Source: Planctomycetaceae bacterium
GTDB lineage: Bacteria; Planctomycetota; Planctomycetia; Planctomycetales; Planctomycetaceae
Assembly: GCA_041398825.1 (NCBI GenBank)
Contig: JAWKTX010000007.1
Coordinates: forward strand, 1-64,000
Direction: 5' to 3'
DNA: 64,000 nt
This document shows positions 27,506 through 38,025 of the stretch, piece after piece. The stretch's first letter is position 1, and each line of letters begins with the position of its first letter. The notes below the pieces were generated by a model. The model was given only the letters and a program-made list of their open reading frames with translations, was not told where the DNA came from and did not search any database. Both the position numbers and the translations under genes were made by a program.

Positions 27506-28549
27506 ATGCAAGACTTTGACGCGATTCTGATCCTGTCGTTCGGTGGCCCCGAAAAGCCCGAAGATGTCATCCCTTTCCTCGAAAATGTCCTGCGCGGAAA
27601 GCCCGTCCCACGCGAACGGATGCTGGAAGTGGCCGAGCATTACTATCATTTTGGTGGTGTCAGCCCAATCAACGAACAGTGTCGGGACCTCATTTCGAAA
27701 CTGAAACCCGAACTGCAACAAAATGGAATTGACCTGCCCGTTTACTGGGGCAATCGCAACTGGATCCCGCTTCTGCCAGACACCATTCGACAGATGAAGG
27801 ACGACGGAGTCCGGCGTCCACTGGTTTACATTACCTCAGGCTTCAGCTGCTATTCGGGATGTCGGCAATACCGCGAGAATATTATCTCAGCCCTGAAAGA
27901 AGCAGACGCAGAAAGCATGCAGGTTGGCAAACTGCGAGTCTTCTATAACCATCCGGACTTCATTTCGGTTGTCTGCGAACACGTACAGGACGCCATCCGT
28001 CAGATCCACCAAAACAACCCATCGAATGACAATCATCCGCCATCGGTTCCCATTGCCTTCACAGCGCACAGCATCCCCGCTTCGATGGCCAACACCTCTG
28101 ACTACGTGAAGCAAATTTCTGAGTCATGTCGGCTGGTGGCGGAAGAACTCAATATCGATCCGTCTCTCTGGAACCTTGTATATCAGAGTCGAAGTGGACG
28201 TCCCCAGGATCCGTGGCTGGAGCCCGATATTCTGGATCACATCCGGCACATGCATTCGCTGGGACACAGGCAGATTGTGGTTTGCCCGATCGGCTTTCTT
28301 TCCGATCACATGGAAGTCCTGTACGACCTGGATGACGAAGCCAGGAAGTTGTGTGACGAACTGGGGATGACAATGAGCCGGGCGAAGACGCCGGGATCAC
28401 ACCCCACGTTCATCACCATGATCCGTAAACTGATTCAGGAGCGGATTGCATCCGCACCCAGAGAGTGTCTGGGACAGTACGGCCCAAACCACGACGTTTG
28501 CCCTGACGACTGCTGCCCCGCTCCGACGAGACCACTAGGACGGCCTTAG
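27506..28549 (+). CDS. hemH: Ferrochelatase (HemH/CpfC)
   Basis: 347 residues, usual length. Family motifs: LSFGGPEKPEDV at the N-terminus, HFGGVSPIN, and TAHSIP with the catalytic/metal His188. The enzyme inserts ferrous iron into protoporphyrin IX, or into coproporphyrin III in the CpfC pathway. Cys119 in SGCRQYRE and four cysteines at 321, 332, 336 and 337 suggest a [2Fe-2S] cluster of the kind known in actinobacterial and some proteobacterial enzymes (inference). A HemN/HemW-like enzyme lies upstream. The stop is only 17 bp from the stop of the convergent esterase gene. Confidence 0.93.
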   Translation: MQDFDAILILSFGGPEKPEDVIPFLENVLRGKPVPRERMLEVAEHYYHFGGVSPINEQCRDLISKLKPELQQNGIDLPVYWGNRNWIPLLPDTIRQMKDDGVRRPLVYITSGFSCYSGCRQYRENIISALKEADAESMQVGKLRVFYNHPDFISVVCEHVQDAIRQIHQNNPSNDNHPPSVPIAFTAHSIPASMANTSDYVKQISESCRLVAEELNIDPSLWNLVYQSRSGRPQDPWLEPDILDHIRHMHSLGHRQIVVCPIGFLSDHMEVLYDLDDEARKLCDELGMTMSRAKTPGSHPTFITMIRKLIQERIASAPRECLGQYGPNHDVCPDDCCPAPTRPLGRP

Positions 28550-28566
28550 CGTTAGGCTGCCATCAA

Positions 28567-30930
28567 CTACTCAGGTGCCGGCCACTGCAAATGTCGGTGC
28601 AGGAAGTTGAAAGTGCCCTGTCCGTTGATGGTGTGTGGACCAACAAACCATTCAATCTCTGCGTGATGCCCAATTCCCAGCTTCGCGGCATACAGGTGTC
28701 GTACTTTGGCGAATTCGTGAGCAACCCAGTGATCTTCGCCAACACCATCAAAGTGGCCTCGTTCGACCATGAACGGTCGTGGACAAATTAACGCAGCCAT
28801 CTCTGCATAGTTGAATGTGCTGCCAAGATCCCATTCGAAGATCTCATATTCTCCTGTCCAGATGTAACTGAAGTTCTCACGAGTGCTCGCGTTCTTCAGC
28901 ACCCATTCGTTAAAGTCGGCGCTGCAGATGGACAGACAGTAATCGGTGACGAGTGCAGGGATACGCATGGCCGACTTGCCGCCGTAGCTGAGGCCGTAAA
29001 ATGCGATGCGGTCGCTGTCGACAAACGGCTGCGTCTTCAGCCAGTTTACGATCTGTTGATGCTGAGGCACGATGATCGAGAAGAGCGATTTGCCCAGAGG
29101 CTGTGCCTTGCGCTGCAGTGTTCGAAATCGATCTGTGAAGATGTAAGGATTCTGCGGAGCGAACGTGATGAAGCCTCGTTCGCACAGCTTCGCGGCGAAG
29201 TCATGATAAGCTCGATGGTCGTCAAGAAAGGTGTCCGTTGGTCGACCTTCCAGGCCATGCTGGCACACAACAACCGGACGTTTCTCTCCAGGCTTGAGGT
29301 CTTTGGGAAGCAACAGCACACCGTAGGCGAACACATCCGGAAAGACGTCAAGCACGACTTCATGCCCCGTCCATTTGTCGGTGTCCCATGATTTCCGTGA
29401 TCGAGCATTGAACGGCAGTAGCGGCTGATCGAATTCGCCGATGACGTCTTTGCGAAAGATGTCGCGATACTGCTCAACGGATTTCTCATAGGCTTCGACC
29501 GATGACGTATCCAGCTTCGCCATGAACTCTTTGCGAACAAACGGACTCTCACGAAGCAACGCCTGGTTGTGACGATCGATCTGCTTGAGGATGCGGATTT
29601 CGCGTGATTTTGAGCGAGCAATCAACTGTGCTGTTTCGGGCTCCCCAATCCTTTCCGACCCTGCCCCAATTGCAGGACTGAGATGCACTTGTTGAAAGTC
29701 CGCTGACATGCGGTCAATGAATGTAAGAAAAGTGATCGTCGTTGAAGCTCCATCGGTCATTTCAGTGTTGGCACGATAAAAAACGTGTCGTTCCCAATTG
29801 ATTGGAGCAAGCCTGGCAAGTGTCCGCCGAAACTGTTTCGCGGCCAATTGATCTTCTACCACTGTGAGGCTTGCCGGGCCTCCGCCATTCCCTTCCAGGA
29901 TCATTTCCGGCCCCCGGGATTGTTCGACGATCAAACCTCGAGGTGCGATCAATGCGGCAAGTTCCTGCTCGCCGAAGTTCTTTAGCAAGCCCGCAAAATT
30001 TCGATCGATCGGTTCCTTCCAGGATTGTTCCCGGGGGCCGAAGAATCCGCTGACACACGTCACGTCGATTCGTGTGTCCAGACCACCGGAAAACAGCGCC
30101 AGCATCCCGCCTTCACCGTAACCCAGGACTCCGATGGCATTGTCGGGATCAGATTCAGAATACCAGTCGACCAGGCTCAGCGTCATTTGCACTTCATAGC
30201 CTGCGAGAGTTCGGCCGAGCTCGAACGCCGCTCGATGCAGGTATTCACGGTTCGTCAGGTCGGCGCGGCCAAGTCGTTTTTCCCGATGACGACTGATCAA
30301 CTGCGGTACCACAACTCGACAACCGGCTTCGGCCAGATGACGAGCCACCTGCGACTCTTCTGCGATGCCCGCGACCAGGCCGCATATCTGTTCAGGCGAT
30401 TGATCCGCGTCCGGCAGCACGATTACGTTAGCGACTGTCTCACCCTTCGGAGTCAGCAGCAATCCTTCTCCATAGATCGATGCCAGTCCAGCTCCCTGTG
30501 GCGTCGGATCACTCAGCACCGGCCAGCGAATGACCTGCACCGTGAACTTGTCCGACTGAGCAATCACCACATCGCCCCCAACGGGCACGATGACTTCAGG
30601 TGCGGAAAACGACATGCGAGCGTCGCGGATGCCGAGACACTTTGCAAGCTTGTCCCGATGTGGTTTGAGCGATGCTTCGTATGCCTCAGGCGACGACGTG
30701 TCGACCATAAAGCGTTCCGCGCGAGTGGCAGCAGCCTTTTCGATTTCCTTCAGCAGGAAGCGATCAATCCCGTCCACCATCTGCGAAGCCAGGTCGCCTT
30801 CGATTGTCAGCGGAGCCGTTCGTTCCGGTAAGATCGACTCCTGAGCGCTGGCGAAGGTGAAGACACTCAGGTTCGTGAGAATCAGAAGAGCCGTTCGCCG
30901 GATTTGATTCGTTTGCTGTGCCGCTGGCAT
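28567..30930 (-). CDS. Secreted tandem alpha/beta-hydrolase, N-terminal half lacking the serine
   Basis: 787 residues with a signal peptide ending near FASAQE. Two alpha/beta-hydrolase domains lie in tandem (about 90-400 and 450-785). The C-terminal one has FYGLSYGGKS, a normal G-x-S-x-G nucleophile elbow, and resembles dienelactone hydrolase/acetylxylan esterase-like proteins. The N-terminal one has LGYGEGGML at the same place, with glycine where the serine should be, so it is probably non-catalytic. Likely role: an exported ester hydrolase with one active domain. Its start is 12 bp after the stop of the isomerase-like gene, so the two form an operon. Confidence 0.85.
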   Translation of the reverse strand: MPAAQQTNQIRRTALLILTNLSVFTFASAQESILPERTAPLTIEGDLASQMVDGIDRFLLKEIEKAAATRAERFMVDTSSPEAYEASLKPHRDKLAKCLGIRDARMSFSAPEVIVPVGGDVVIAQSDKFTVQVIRWPVLSDPTPQGAGLASIYGEGLLLTPKGETVANVIVLPDADQSPEQICGLVAGIAEESQVARHLAEAGCRVVVPQLISRHREKRLGRADLTNREYLHRAAFELGRTLAGYEVQMTLSLVDWYSESDPDNAIGVLGYGEGGMLALFSGGLDTRIDVTCVSGFFGPREQSWKEPIDRNFAGLLKNFGEQELAALIAPRGLIVEQSRGPEMILEGNGGGPASLTVVEDQLAAKQFRRTLARLAPINWERHVFYRANTEMTDGASTTITFLTFIDRMSADFQQVHLSPAIGAGSERIGEPETAQLIARSKSREIRILKQIDRHNQALLRESPFVRKEFMAKLDTSSVEAYEKSVEQYRDIFRKDVIGEFDQPLLPFNARSRKSWDTDKWTGHEVVLDVFPDVFAYGVLLLPKDLKPGEKRPVVVCQHGLEGRPTDTFLDDHRAYHDFAAKLCERGFITFAPQNPYIFTDRFRTLQRKAQPLGKSLFSIIVPQHQQIVNWLKTQPFVDSDRIAFYGLSYGGKSAMRIPALVTDYCLSICSADFNEWVLKNASTRENFSYIWTGEYEIFEWDLGSTFNYAEMAALICPRPFMVERGHFDGVGEDHWVAHEFAKVRHLYAAKLGIGHHAEIEWFVGPHTINGQGTFNFLHRHLQWPAPE

Positions 30931-30942
30931 GTCGGGTTCCTG

Positions 30943-31833
30943 TCATGAAAAACTGATCAGCTGCCTTATTTTTTCAACACCTCGCCGAACATCATCCGCT
31001 CGTTGATCCCCTCCAGCGCGCTCGATGCAGATCCAGCCAGTGTAATCCGCTTCGCTCAGCGTGGGCAGCAATTCGGTCCAGTCAACGACCCCATCTCCCA
31101 CAGCCACTTCAGCACCCGTCCCATCCATATCACGCAGCGCATCCCGGGCTCGGATGTATCCCACTGAAGCATAAAGTTCGCGGAACGATTTCACCGGCTG
31201 TCCGCCGCTCATCACAACAGCTGCCGGATCGAAGACAATCTGAATTGGCCCGCTCGTGACCTGATTAAGAAGCGAGCGAACCCGGTCCGCCTGGAAGGAG
31301 GCCAGCTGTAACTGCAGCGTACACCCCACATGATTCCCTTCGCGTGCCAGGTCATTCAGGATCTCCGCCAGCATGTGGAACTGCTGTGCCGACGTCATCT
31401 CCTTTCGAATCAGCTCTGTGGGCGCGAACGAGAATGGATTCGCCAGAGAATCCACCTCGGCGTTTGTCGGGGCGTCCTTTGTTCGAACGGTTTCTTCACT
31501 TTGCGGATCCGGGATCTGCCCACACCGAACCAGTAATTCCTGTGTCCCGAGCTTTCGCACCTGACCCATCGCCGCGCGAATACCCTGAAGCCTTCGTTCG
31601 AGGTTTTGCTGTTCGTATAACGGACGACGAGAAGGAAAAAGCACTCCCGCAACTCGCATCTGTCGTTCTTCAACCCGCAGTCGTAACTGACGCAATGCGG
31701 TATCCGAAAACTCTTCGGATGGTATTTCCGTCCGAGCATTCAGCCGCAATCCGTCAACCTCGCACGCCCCCGCCTGCTGGATAGCCTGACGAAGTGGTTT
31801 TCCAAAATCTTCTGTCGCAACGGCTAATCGCAC
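30943..31833 (-). CDS. Sugar phosphate isomerase/epimerase-like TIM barrel protein
   Basis: About 296 residues from GTG 31833, which follows GGCAGGGAAAC and gives the usual family start (VRLAVATEDFG). An ATG at 31884 would add 17 residues and leave only 33 bp to the divergent gene. The sequence fits the xylose isomerase-like TIM barrel family (AP endonuclease 2 type): ACEVDGLRLNAR, a long central helical region and the closing VDWTELLPTLSEADYTGWICIE strand. The metal ligands are not all obvious, so substrate and activity are unknown. First gene of a two-gene operon with the tandem hydrolase. Confidence 0.78.
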   Translation of the reverse strand: MRLAVATEDFGKPLRQAIQQAGACEVDGLRLNARTEIPSEEFSDTALRQLRLRVEERQMRVAGVLFPSRRPLYEQQNLERRLQGIRAAMGQVRKLGTQELLVRCGQIPDPQSEETVRTKDAPTNAEVDSLANPFSFAPTELIRKEMTSAQQFHMLAEILNDLAREGNHVGCTLQLQLASFQADRVRSLLNQVTSGPIQIVFDPAAVVMSGGQPVKSFRELYASVGYIRARDALRDMDGTGAEVAVGDGVVDWTELLPTLSEADYTGWICIERAGGDQRADDVRRGVEKIRQLISFS

Positions 31834-31917
31834 GTTTCCCTGCCTTCTTCGCTCTACGCATTCCGGATAAAACAACTTGACCACTCAACCACAACCTTCA
31901 GATCAACTGGCCAAATT

Positions 31918-32721
31918 ATGACAACCGTTGGAGAGGTTTGCGATTTCCTGAACGAATTCGCACCGCTGAATCTGGCTGAATCCTGGGACAATGTCGGCCT
32001 GCTTATCGGGCGGTCGGACCGCATTGTTTCACGAATCATGACGTGCCTGACGCTCACCCCGGACATCGCCACGGAAGCGATCGCATCAAAAACCAACCTG
32101 ATCGTATCACATCATCCTGTTCTTTTTCGTGGCACAAAGCGACTCAGCGATGCCACAATCGAAGGGGATATGCTTCTGAAACTCATCGAAACCGGAATCG
32201 CGGTTTACAGCCCGCATACCGCGTTCGACAGTGCTCGTGAAGGAATCAACCAGCAAATCGCGAACGCACTTGGCCTGCAGGATGTACGGCCGCTGAACTA
32301 TTTTTCACCGGAATCTCCGGACGGAAGCGGACGTTGGGGGGTCCTTCCTGAAGTCATTTCCATTCAAGAACTTCTGGATCGTGTCCGGCAAACCCTCGGT
32401 GCCAAACACCTGGAATACTGCGGCAATGGCAGAGAACACGTGCGGCAGCTGGCGATCGGATGCGGGGCCGCAGAAAGTTTTCTGTCTGAGGCGATTGCAA
32501 ACCACTGTGACACCTTCATTACTGGTGAAGCCCGATTTCACACCGTGCTGGAGGCACGTTCGAAAGGCGTCAATCTGATCCTGACCGGTCACTACCACAG
32601 CGAACGTCCTGCGGTCGAGACTCTGGCAAAAAAAATCGCCGCCGCCTTTCCTGTGCTGGAAGTGTTTGCGAGCATGCAGGAGTGCAATCCGCTCTCGCTC
32701 TGGACTGGAAACGACCCATGA
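31918..32721 (+). CDS. Nif3-like dinuclear metal-centre protein
   Basis: 267 residues, normal length for the Nif3/YbgI family. Metal-binding motifs are present: ESWDNVGLLIG, IVSHHPVLF near residue 65, SPHTAFDSAR and the C-terminal TGHYHSERPAVETL. The family forms toroidal hexamers with a two-metal site and is often labelled GTP cyclohydrolase 1 type 2, though its in vivo role is unsettled. The start codon of the DUF983 gene overlaps its stop as ATGA, which indicates translational coupling. Confidence 0.92.
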   Translation: MTTVGEVCDFLNEFAPLNLAESWDNVGLLIGRSDRIVSRIMTCLTLTPDIATEAIASKTNLIVSHHPVLFRGTKRLSDATIEGDMLLKLIETGIAVYSPHTAFDSAREGINQQIANALGLQDVRPLNYFSPESPDGSGRWGVLPEVISIQELLDRVRQTLGAKHLEYCGNGREHVRQLAIGCGAAESFLSEAIANHCDTFITGEARFHTVLEARSKGVNLILTGHYHSERPAVETLAKKIAAAFPVLEVFASMQECNPLSLWTGNDP

Positions 32722-33131
32722 CCTCCTCCCAAGACTCATCTCACGACACCAGTTCTGAATTTCCAGGATTTGCGCAGTCCCTGCTGCGTGCCGCCAGACT
32801 CCGATGTCCACTCTGTGCGAAAGGTTCGCTCTTCCGTGGACTTCTTCGAATGCATGAGAAATGCGAGCACTGCCATTTTAAGTTTGAACGCGCACCGGGC
32901 TATTTTCTTGGTTCCACCTACATCAACTATGGATTAACAGCCGGCATCACGACGGCCAGCTATGTGTTGCTGCACTTCGTCCTGAGAATTCCCAATTCTG
33001 CTTTGTTACCTGGGTTAGTGGCATTTTGCGCCATTTTCCCTTTTGTTTTCTTCCGCTACGCCCGATCACTGTGGCTGTCCATCGATTGTTACTTTGACCG
33101 GACGGGGCTTGAAGAAGCCCGTCATCAGTGA
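32718..33131 (+). CDS. DUF983 zinc-ribbon membrane protein
   Basis: 137 residues. The ATG at 32718 overlaps the Nif3 stop (ATGA). RCPLCAKGSLF and CEHCHFKFERAPGYFLGS form the cysteine pair motif and conserved segment of DUF983. Two transmembrane helices follow (about residues 70-90 and 95-115). Function of the family is unknown. It is the last protein gene before the 16S rRNA promoter. Confidence 0.88.
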   Translation: MTSSQDSSHDTSSEFPGFAQSLLRAARLRCPLCAKGSLFRGLLRMHEKCEHCHFKFERAPGYFLGSTYINYGLTAGITTASYVLLHFVLRIPNSALLPGLVAFCAIFPFVFFRYARSLWLSIDCYFDRTGLEEARHQ

Positions 33132-33177
33132 AAAAGTTTCAATCGCAGGAGCGTGGCAAGAAACGGGAAGGTGACGC

Positions 33178-33205
33178 TTGACAGCGGAACTGATAACGTT
33201 AGACT
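33178..33205 (+). promoter_or_regulatory. Likely 16S rRNA promoter
   Basis: A consensus -35 TTGACA (33178-33183) and a -10 TAGACT (33200-33205) are spaced by 16 bp, the spacing typical of strong rRNA promoters. It lies about 230 bp before the mature 16S and 47 bp after the upstream gene. This is the best sigma-70-like promoter seen in the window. Confidence 0.65.
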
Positions 33206-33265
33206 TCCCCGCTCGCCTGACGGAGGCCGAAGAGTCTTCGGGGCGAAACCGATCTTTGACAACAT

Positions 33266-33277
33266 GGTTGAGAATGT
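33266..33277 (+). other. Pre-16S processing stem, 5' arm
   Basis: GGTTGAGAATGT is the exact reverse complement of ACATTCTCAACC at 35042-35053, on the far side of the 16S gene, and the pairing extends imperfectly on both sides. Such a stem is the RNase III site that releases the 16S precursor. Confidence 0.8.
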
Positions 33278-33437
33278 GAGCCTGTGAGTTTTGTGCACTA
33301 GGTAAATTGTTGGTCGTTCTTTGACCGGAACGACAAACAGGTATTAAACCACTCTTGTTTTGTAGTCAGTCTCAAAATGGTGTCACGCCCGTGGCACTGG
33401 CTTCTTCGGAAGCAGTTTTGATGCTGATTCAAGCATA

Positions 33438-34960
<1,523 letters not shown>

Positions 34961-35041
34961 GATTGATGGCTCTCTGAGCTTTCCGTACAGAAAGCAGACC
35001 CATCTACCAAAAAGAAATCCTGGTACGACAAAACCACACTG

Positions 35042-35053
35042 ACATTCTCAACC
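35042..35053 (+). other. Pre-16S processing stem, 3' arm
   Basis: ACATTCTCAACC, perfectly complementary to the 5' arm at 33266-33277. It lies about 90 nt after the mature 16S 3' end. Confidence 0.8.
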
Positions 35054-35067
35054 TGTTTATACAACGC

Positions 35068-35106
35068 AAAAAGGCGAGAGCTCCTTCATCGGACTCTCGC
35101 CTTTTT
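35068..35106 (+). terminator. Intrinsic terminator of the 16S rRNA transcript
   Basis: AAAAAGGCGAGAG and CTCTCGCCTTTTT form a 13-bp perfect stem with a 13-nt loop and end in a T run. It closes the 16S transcript without any 23S or 5S gene, so the rRNA genes are unlinked here. Confidence 0.92.
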
Positions 35107-35167
35107 CTGTGCGCTGCGTCAAAAAATGGCTCACCTTACAGCGTGACTTCTCCCCAACATCGCAACC

Positions 35168-35262
35168 AGCTGTCCGTTGAAAAACCTGCACGCGGGACGG
35201 CAGTCAACCGTCGTGTTTTAAAATCCCTTGCTCGAGCCAGTCCCGTTTTCAACAGGTTGCTG
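35168..35262 (+). repeat. Dispersed ~100-bp palindromic repeat, copy 3
   Basis: AGCTGTCCGTTGAAAAACC at the left and CTCGAGCCAGTCCCGTTTTC then AACAGGTTGCTGG at the right match the other copies. The middle is rearranged and about 10 bp shorter than copies 2 and 4. It lies about 60 bp after the 16S terminator. Confidence 0.85.
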
Positions 35263-35577
35263 GCGGTGATGTCCGTTTCCAGGCGAAGCCGTCGGGAATA
35301 AAACTGCGACAGCTGCAGACACGCTTGCATGGTCGAAGCATCTTTCAATCCGGAAAATGCATTGCTCGAGCCCTCATTCCTGCAACAGGGTTTATGGCCA
35401 TCGGCAAATCTGGAAATTGTGCCGTCGCTCTTCTCCCAGCGAGTCAGACTTCTTCTCTGCTGGAAGATCAAATGGCATGCCACCGCTCCTCAGTTCTGTC
35501 GTCCATACTGTTTTGAATTTTCTTATCACAGATGGATGGTTCAACTCGCGGTCACCTGATCCGCCGATGGCACACCG

Positions 35578-37728
35578 CTATTCTGACAAGTCAGCGTTTG
35601 CCACGAATGAAAGGATTCGAGCGGCGGTGCCAGTGCTTTGTGGATGAGCTCCCTCTGCAATGCGAACAGTCACAAGATGTTCACCGGGCCCCAATTGACT
35701 GCCAAAGAGAACCGTTCTGGGATAGTGAAGCCCTTTGCTGTGGTGATGAAAAAGTTCGATGGTTTCCCAATCCTCCTCATCAATTCGGACCTGCAGCTGC
35801 CCTGCATCAGGTCCCGCCAGTACCCAGGCTCCGACGGCATCTCCGCGAAATCGAAATTTCAACTGCGATCCGGGTATCAAGCTGCAGCAGAATTCATCAG
35901 CTGCGAAGCGACTTCGAAAGCTTCCCGGGATTCTCTTCCAGTCCGGTTTCTCGAGTTTCCAGCCGGGCCCCAGGTCTAAGTCCTGGTGAGAGACAAGTTC
36001 TCCATGATCGAAGCACCCTTCAGCCAGCGGTTTCGCGGGCATCTCATAATCCTCCTGCCGGAAGACTTTCGATTCCGCTCGAATGGACGACCACCCAGCC
36101 GTCAGAACTTCTGCTACCAGATCCGCAGCAAGCTGATTTCCAATGGGACCAGGGTGAGTACCTCCGAATTGTTCCCACGTTAACTGATTCGTCGAAATCC
36201 GGCGGGCGACTTCCCGCGCCACATAGACAGATGAAATTCCGTAGTACCGCGCCAGACGCTCATGTTGCTGAGAGCTGAGCGGTTCAGTCCCATCCTGAAT
36301 CTGCTTCAACATGTCCGGGTTCACAAAATGAACCATGACGATGTCTGCATTCGGATTATGTGTTCGGGTGTGGCGAAGAATACCCTCCATCCCCAGCAGG
36401 CAGTTTTCGGGAGAATGATGGGCATCCTGATCATCGTTTACCGCAAACTCCACAATCAGGAGATCGACGGGCCCTCTTGAAAGAACATCACGCTGCAGAC
36501 GGAACGCGCCAGTATGCGAACAGGTTGACGCGATACCGGCATTCGTAAAGTCAAATTCCGCTTCAGGAAACTGAGTCGTCAGCCAACGTTCGACGATCGG
36601 TCGAAAACCGTTCATTTCTGTGATCGATCCGCCAAGGAACGCCACATGCCCCTTCTTGCTGTGATTAAATTGCCGAAAGCTGTGTGCCAGACTTCCCCGA
36701 ATCGACACGCTGTCGCGATCAACCACTGGAACTGTTGGCGGGCCTTCAATCCAATTCAATGAAGTCAGAAACTGGTCCATTCGCAACATCGTTCGAAGGT
36801 TCCACTGAATCTGCCTGTCCGTCTTTTCAGAATCCGCCCCACTTGTCGACGGCTGGTTCCTCACGTTGAAGAATCCGTGGCCAGCCCCTTCGTACACGGC
36901 CAGTTCACAGCGGTTCCCGGCATCAGTCATGGCTTTGACAAATGGCCGAATCGTTGCGATCGGCACGGTATTGTCTTCCAACCCATGCAGAATCAATGTG
37001 GGAGGCTGATTGGCCTGAACGTTGTGTAACGGTGACAACTCCCGCCCTGGTACGCCCATTCGCAGTTCCAGATCAGCGAATTTCTGCTCATCCCAGTCAC
37101 CCGAATCGATTCCATCCATCGGCGCAAGCATCAGGGCCGGATTGAACAGAATCATCGCGTTTGGTTTTGATGAAATACTCTTATCCTCTTCGGCAGAATC
37201 AAATGCATTCAGCAGACCGGTACACGCTGCAATATGACCTCCGGCTGACCCACCGGCTGCGGCAATTTGGCCAGAATCTACGCCCAGCATTTGTGCGTTT
37301 TGCCGGACCCAGCGGATGGCAGACTTGGCGTCTTCGACGCAATCGACGGCCTTCACATTGTGTCGCGCGGCCACCCTGTAGTCGCAGGTAATCGCAACCA
37401 CTCCTCTGGAAGCAAGATACTCGCACTGCCTCTGAAACTGTTGCGGAGTACCTGAACGCCACCCACCGCCGAAGAAGAATACAACGCATGGTCGAGCCGA
37501 CTTTGCCGACCCTTCAGGTTCATAGACCCAGGCCTTCAATTCGACAGTGTCGACTTTCTTGTAGGTGAATGCCCTGGCGTCAGGGAGCTCCGGAGGGTAC
37601 GCCCAGGCCGTCGACTGGCTGCGTCGATTCTGCTGAATCGTTTGCTGGGAGAAGGCGGTGGCGGTCAGGAACACAGGAAGGCAAGCGCAAGCCATCATCA
37701 GGGCAAACTGCCGGGAAGAAAAGAGCAT
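35578..37728 (-). CDS. Secreted esterase/SGNH-hydrolase fusion
   Basis: About 716 residues from ATG 37728, which has GGTGAGG just upstream and opens a signal peptide (MLFSSRQFALMMACACLPVF). The longer frame up to 37968 adds unconserved sequence. An N-terminal alpha/beta-hydrolase domain of the BD-FAE/HSL-like type shows FFFGGGWRSG (oxyanion motif with Phe for the usual His), AAGGSAGGH (nucleophile) and YEGAGHGFF. A second, SGNH-type domain has FLGGSITEMNGF, IVEFAVNDDQ and GGTHPGPIGNQL, giving Ser, Asn and Asp/His. A C-terminal beta-rich region (LKFRFRGDAVGAWVLAGPD) looks like a jelly-roll. Likely role: removal of acyl groups from polysaccharides by two active sites. It is divergent from another SGNH gene. 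Confidence 0.85.
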   Translation of the reverse strand: MLFSSRQFALMMACACLPVFLTATAFSQQTIQQNRRSQSTAWAYPPELPDARAFTYKKVDTVELKAWVYEPEGSAKSARPCVVFFFGGGWRSGTPQQFQRQCEYLASRGVVAITCDYRVAARHNVKAVDCVEDAKSAIRWVRQNAQMLGVDSGQIAAAGGSAGGHIAACTGLLNAFDSAEEDKSISSKPNAMILFNPALMLAPMDGIDSGDWDEQKFADLELRMGVPGRELSPLHNVQANQPPTLILHGLEDNTVPIATIRPFVKAMTDAGNRCELAVYEGAGHGFFNVRNQPSTSGADSEKTDRQIQWNLRTMLRMDQFLTSLNWIEGPPTVPVVDRDSVSIRGSLAHSFRQFNHSKKGHVAFLGGSITEMNGFRPIVERWLTTQFPEAEFDFTNAGIASTCSHTGAFRLQRDVLSRGPVDLLIVEFAVNDDQDAHHSPENCLLGMEGILRHTRTHNPNADIVMVHFVNPDMLKQIQDGTEPLSSQQHERLARYYGISSVYVAREVARRISTNQLTWEQFGGTHPGPIGNQLAADLVAEVLTAGWSSIRAESKVFRQEDYEMPAKPLAEGCFDHGELVSHQDLDLGPGWKLEKPDWKRIPGSFRSRFAADEFCCSLIPGSQLKFRFRGDAVGAWVLAGPDAGQLQVRIDEEDWETIELFHHHSKGLHYPRTVLFGSQLGPGEHLVTVRIAEGAHPQSTGTAARILSFVANADLSE

Positions 37729-38025
37729 ATACCTCACCAGGACCTTTCGAGCGTCTGACTGGATTTGCGGAACAAGAATCTTTGTCACTCTGTGTGCTGA
37801 GAAAATTGGCGGCTGCAAATATTGAGGAACTTTGGGCAGAATTGAAAGCCGCTGGCCCGGTGGGTTTGCTCTTTGAGTCCCGCAACTTTCTGCAATCGCG
37901 CGAAGAGCGGTCGCCGAACACAACAGGATTTCAGTGCATCCTGTGACAATCGCGGTGACATTTGCCATGATCCCGTATCTGCGCTCAATCGAATTATGTC
38001 ATTCTTGCCCCGAGGAACCCCCACC

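Larger units (their letters stand above)
33132..33437 (+). other. 16S rRNA promoter and leader region
   Basis: 306 bp between the DUF983 gene and the 16S rRNA. It contains a promoter (33178-33205), a GATCTTTGACAACATGG segment resembling antitermination leader sequences, and the 5' half of the pre-rRNA processing stem (33266-33277). Confidence 0.75.

Noticed and set aside
35136..35483. 115-codon minus-strand frame after the 16S gene
   Set aside because: Its 3' part is the dispersed repeat and the rest matches nothing I know; no ribosome binding site. Could be a remnant, but cannot be supported.
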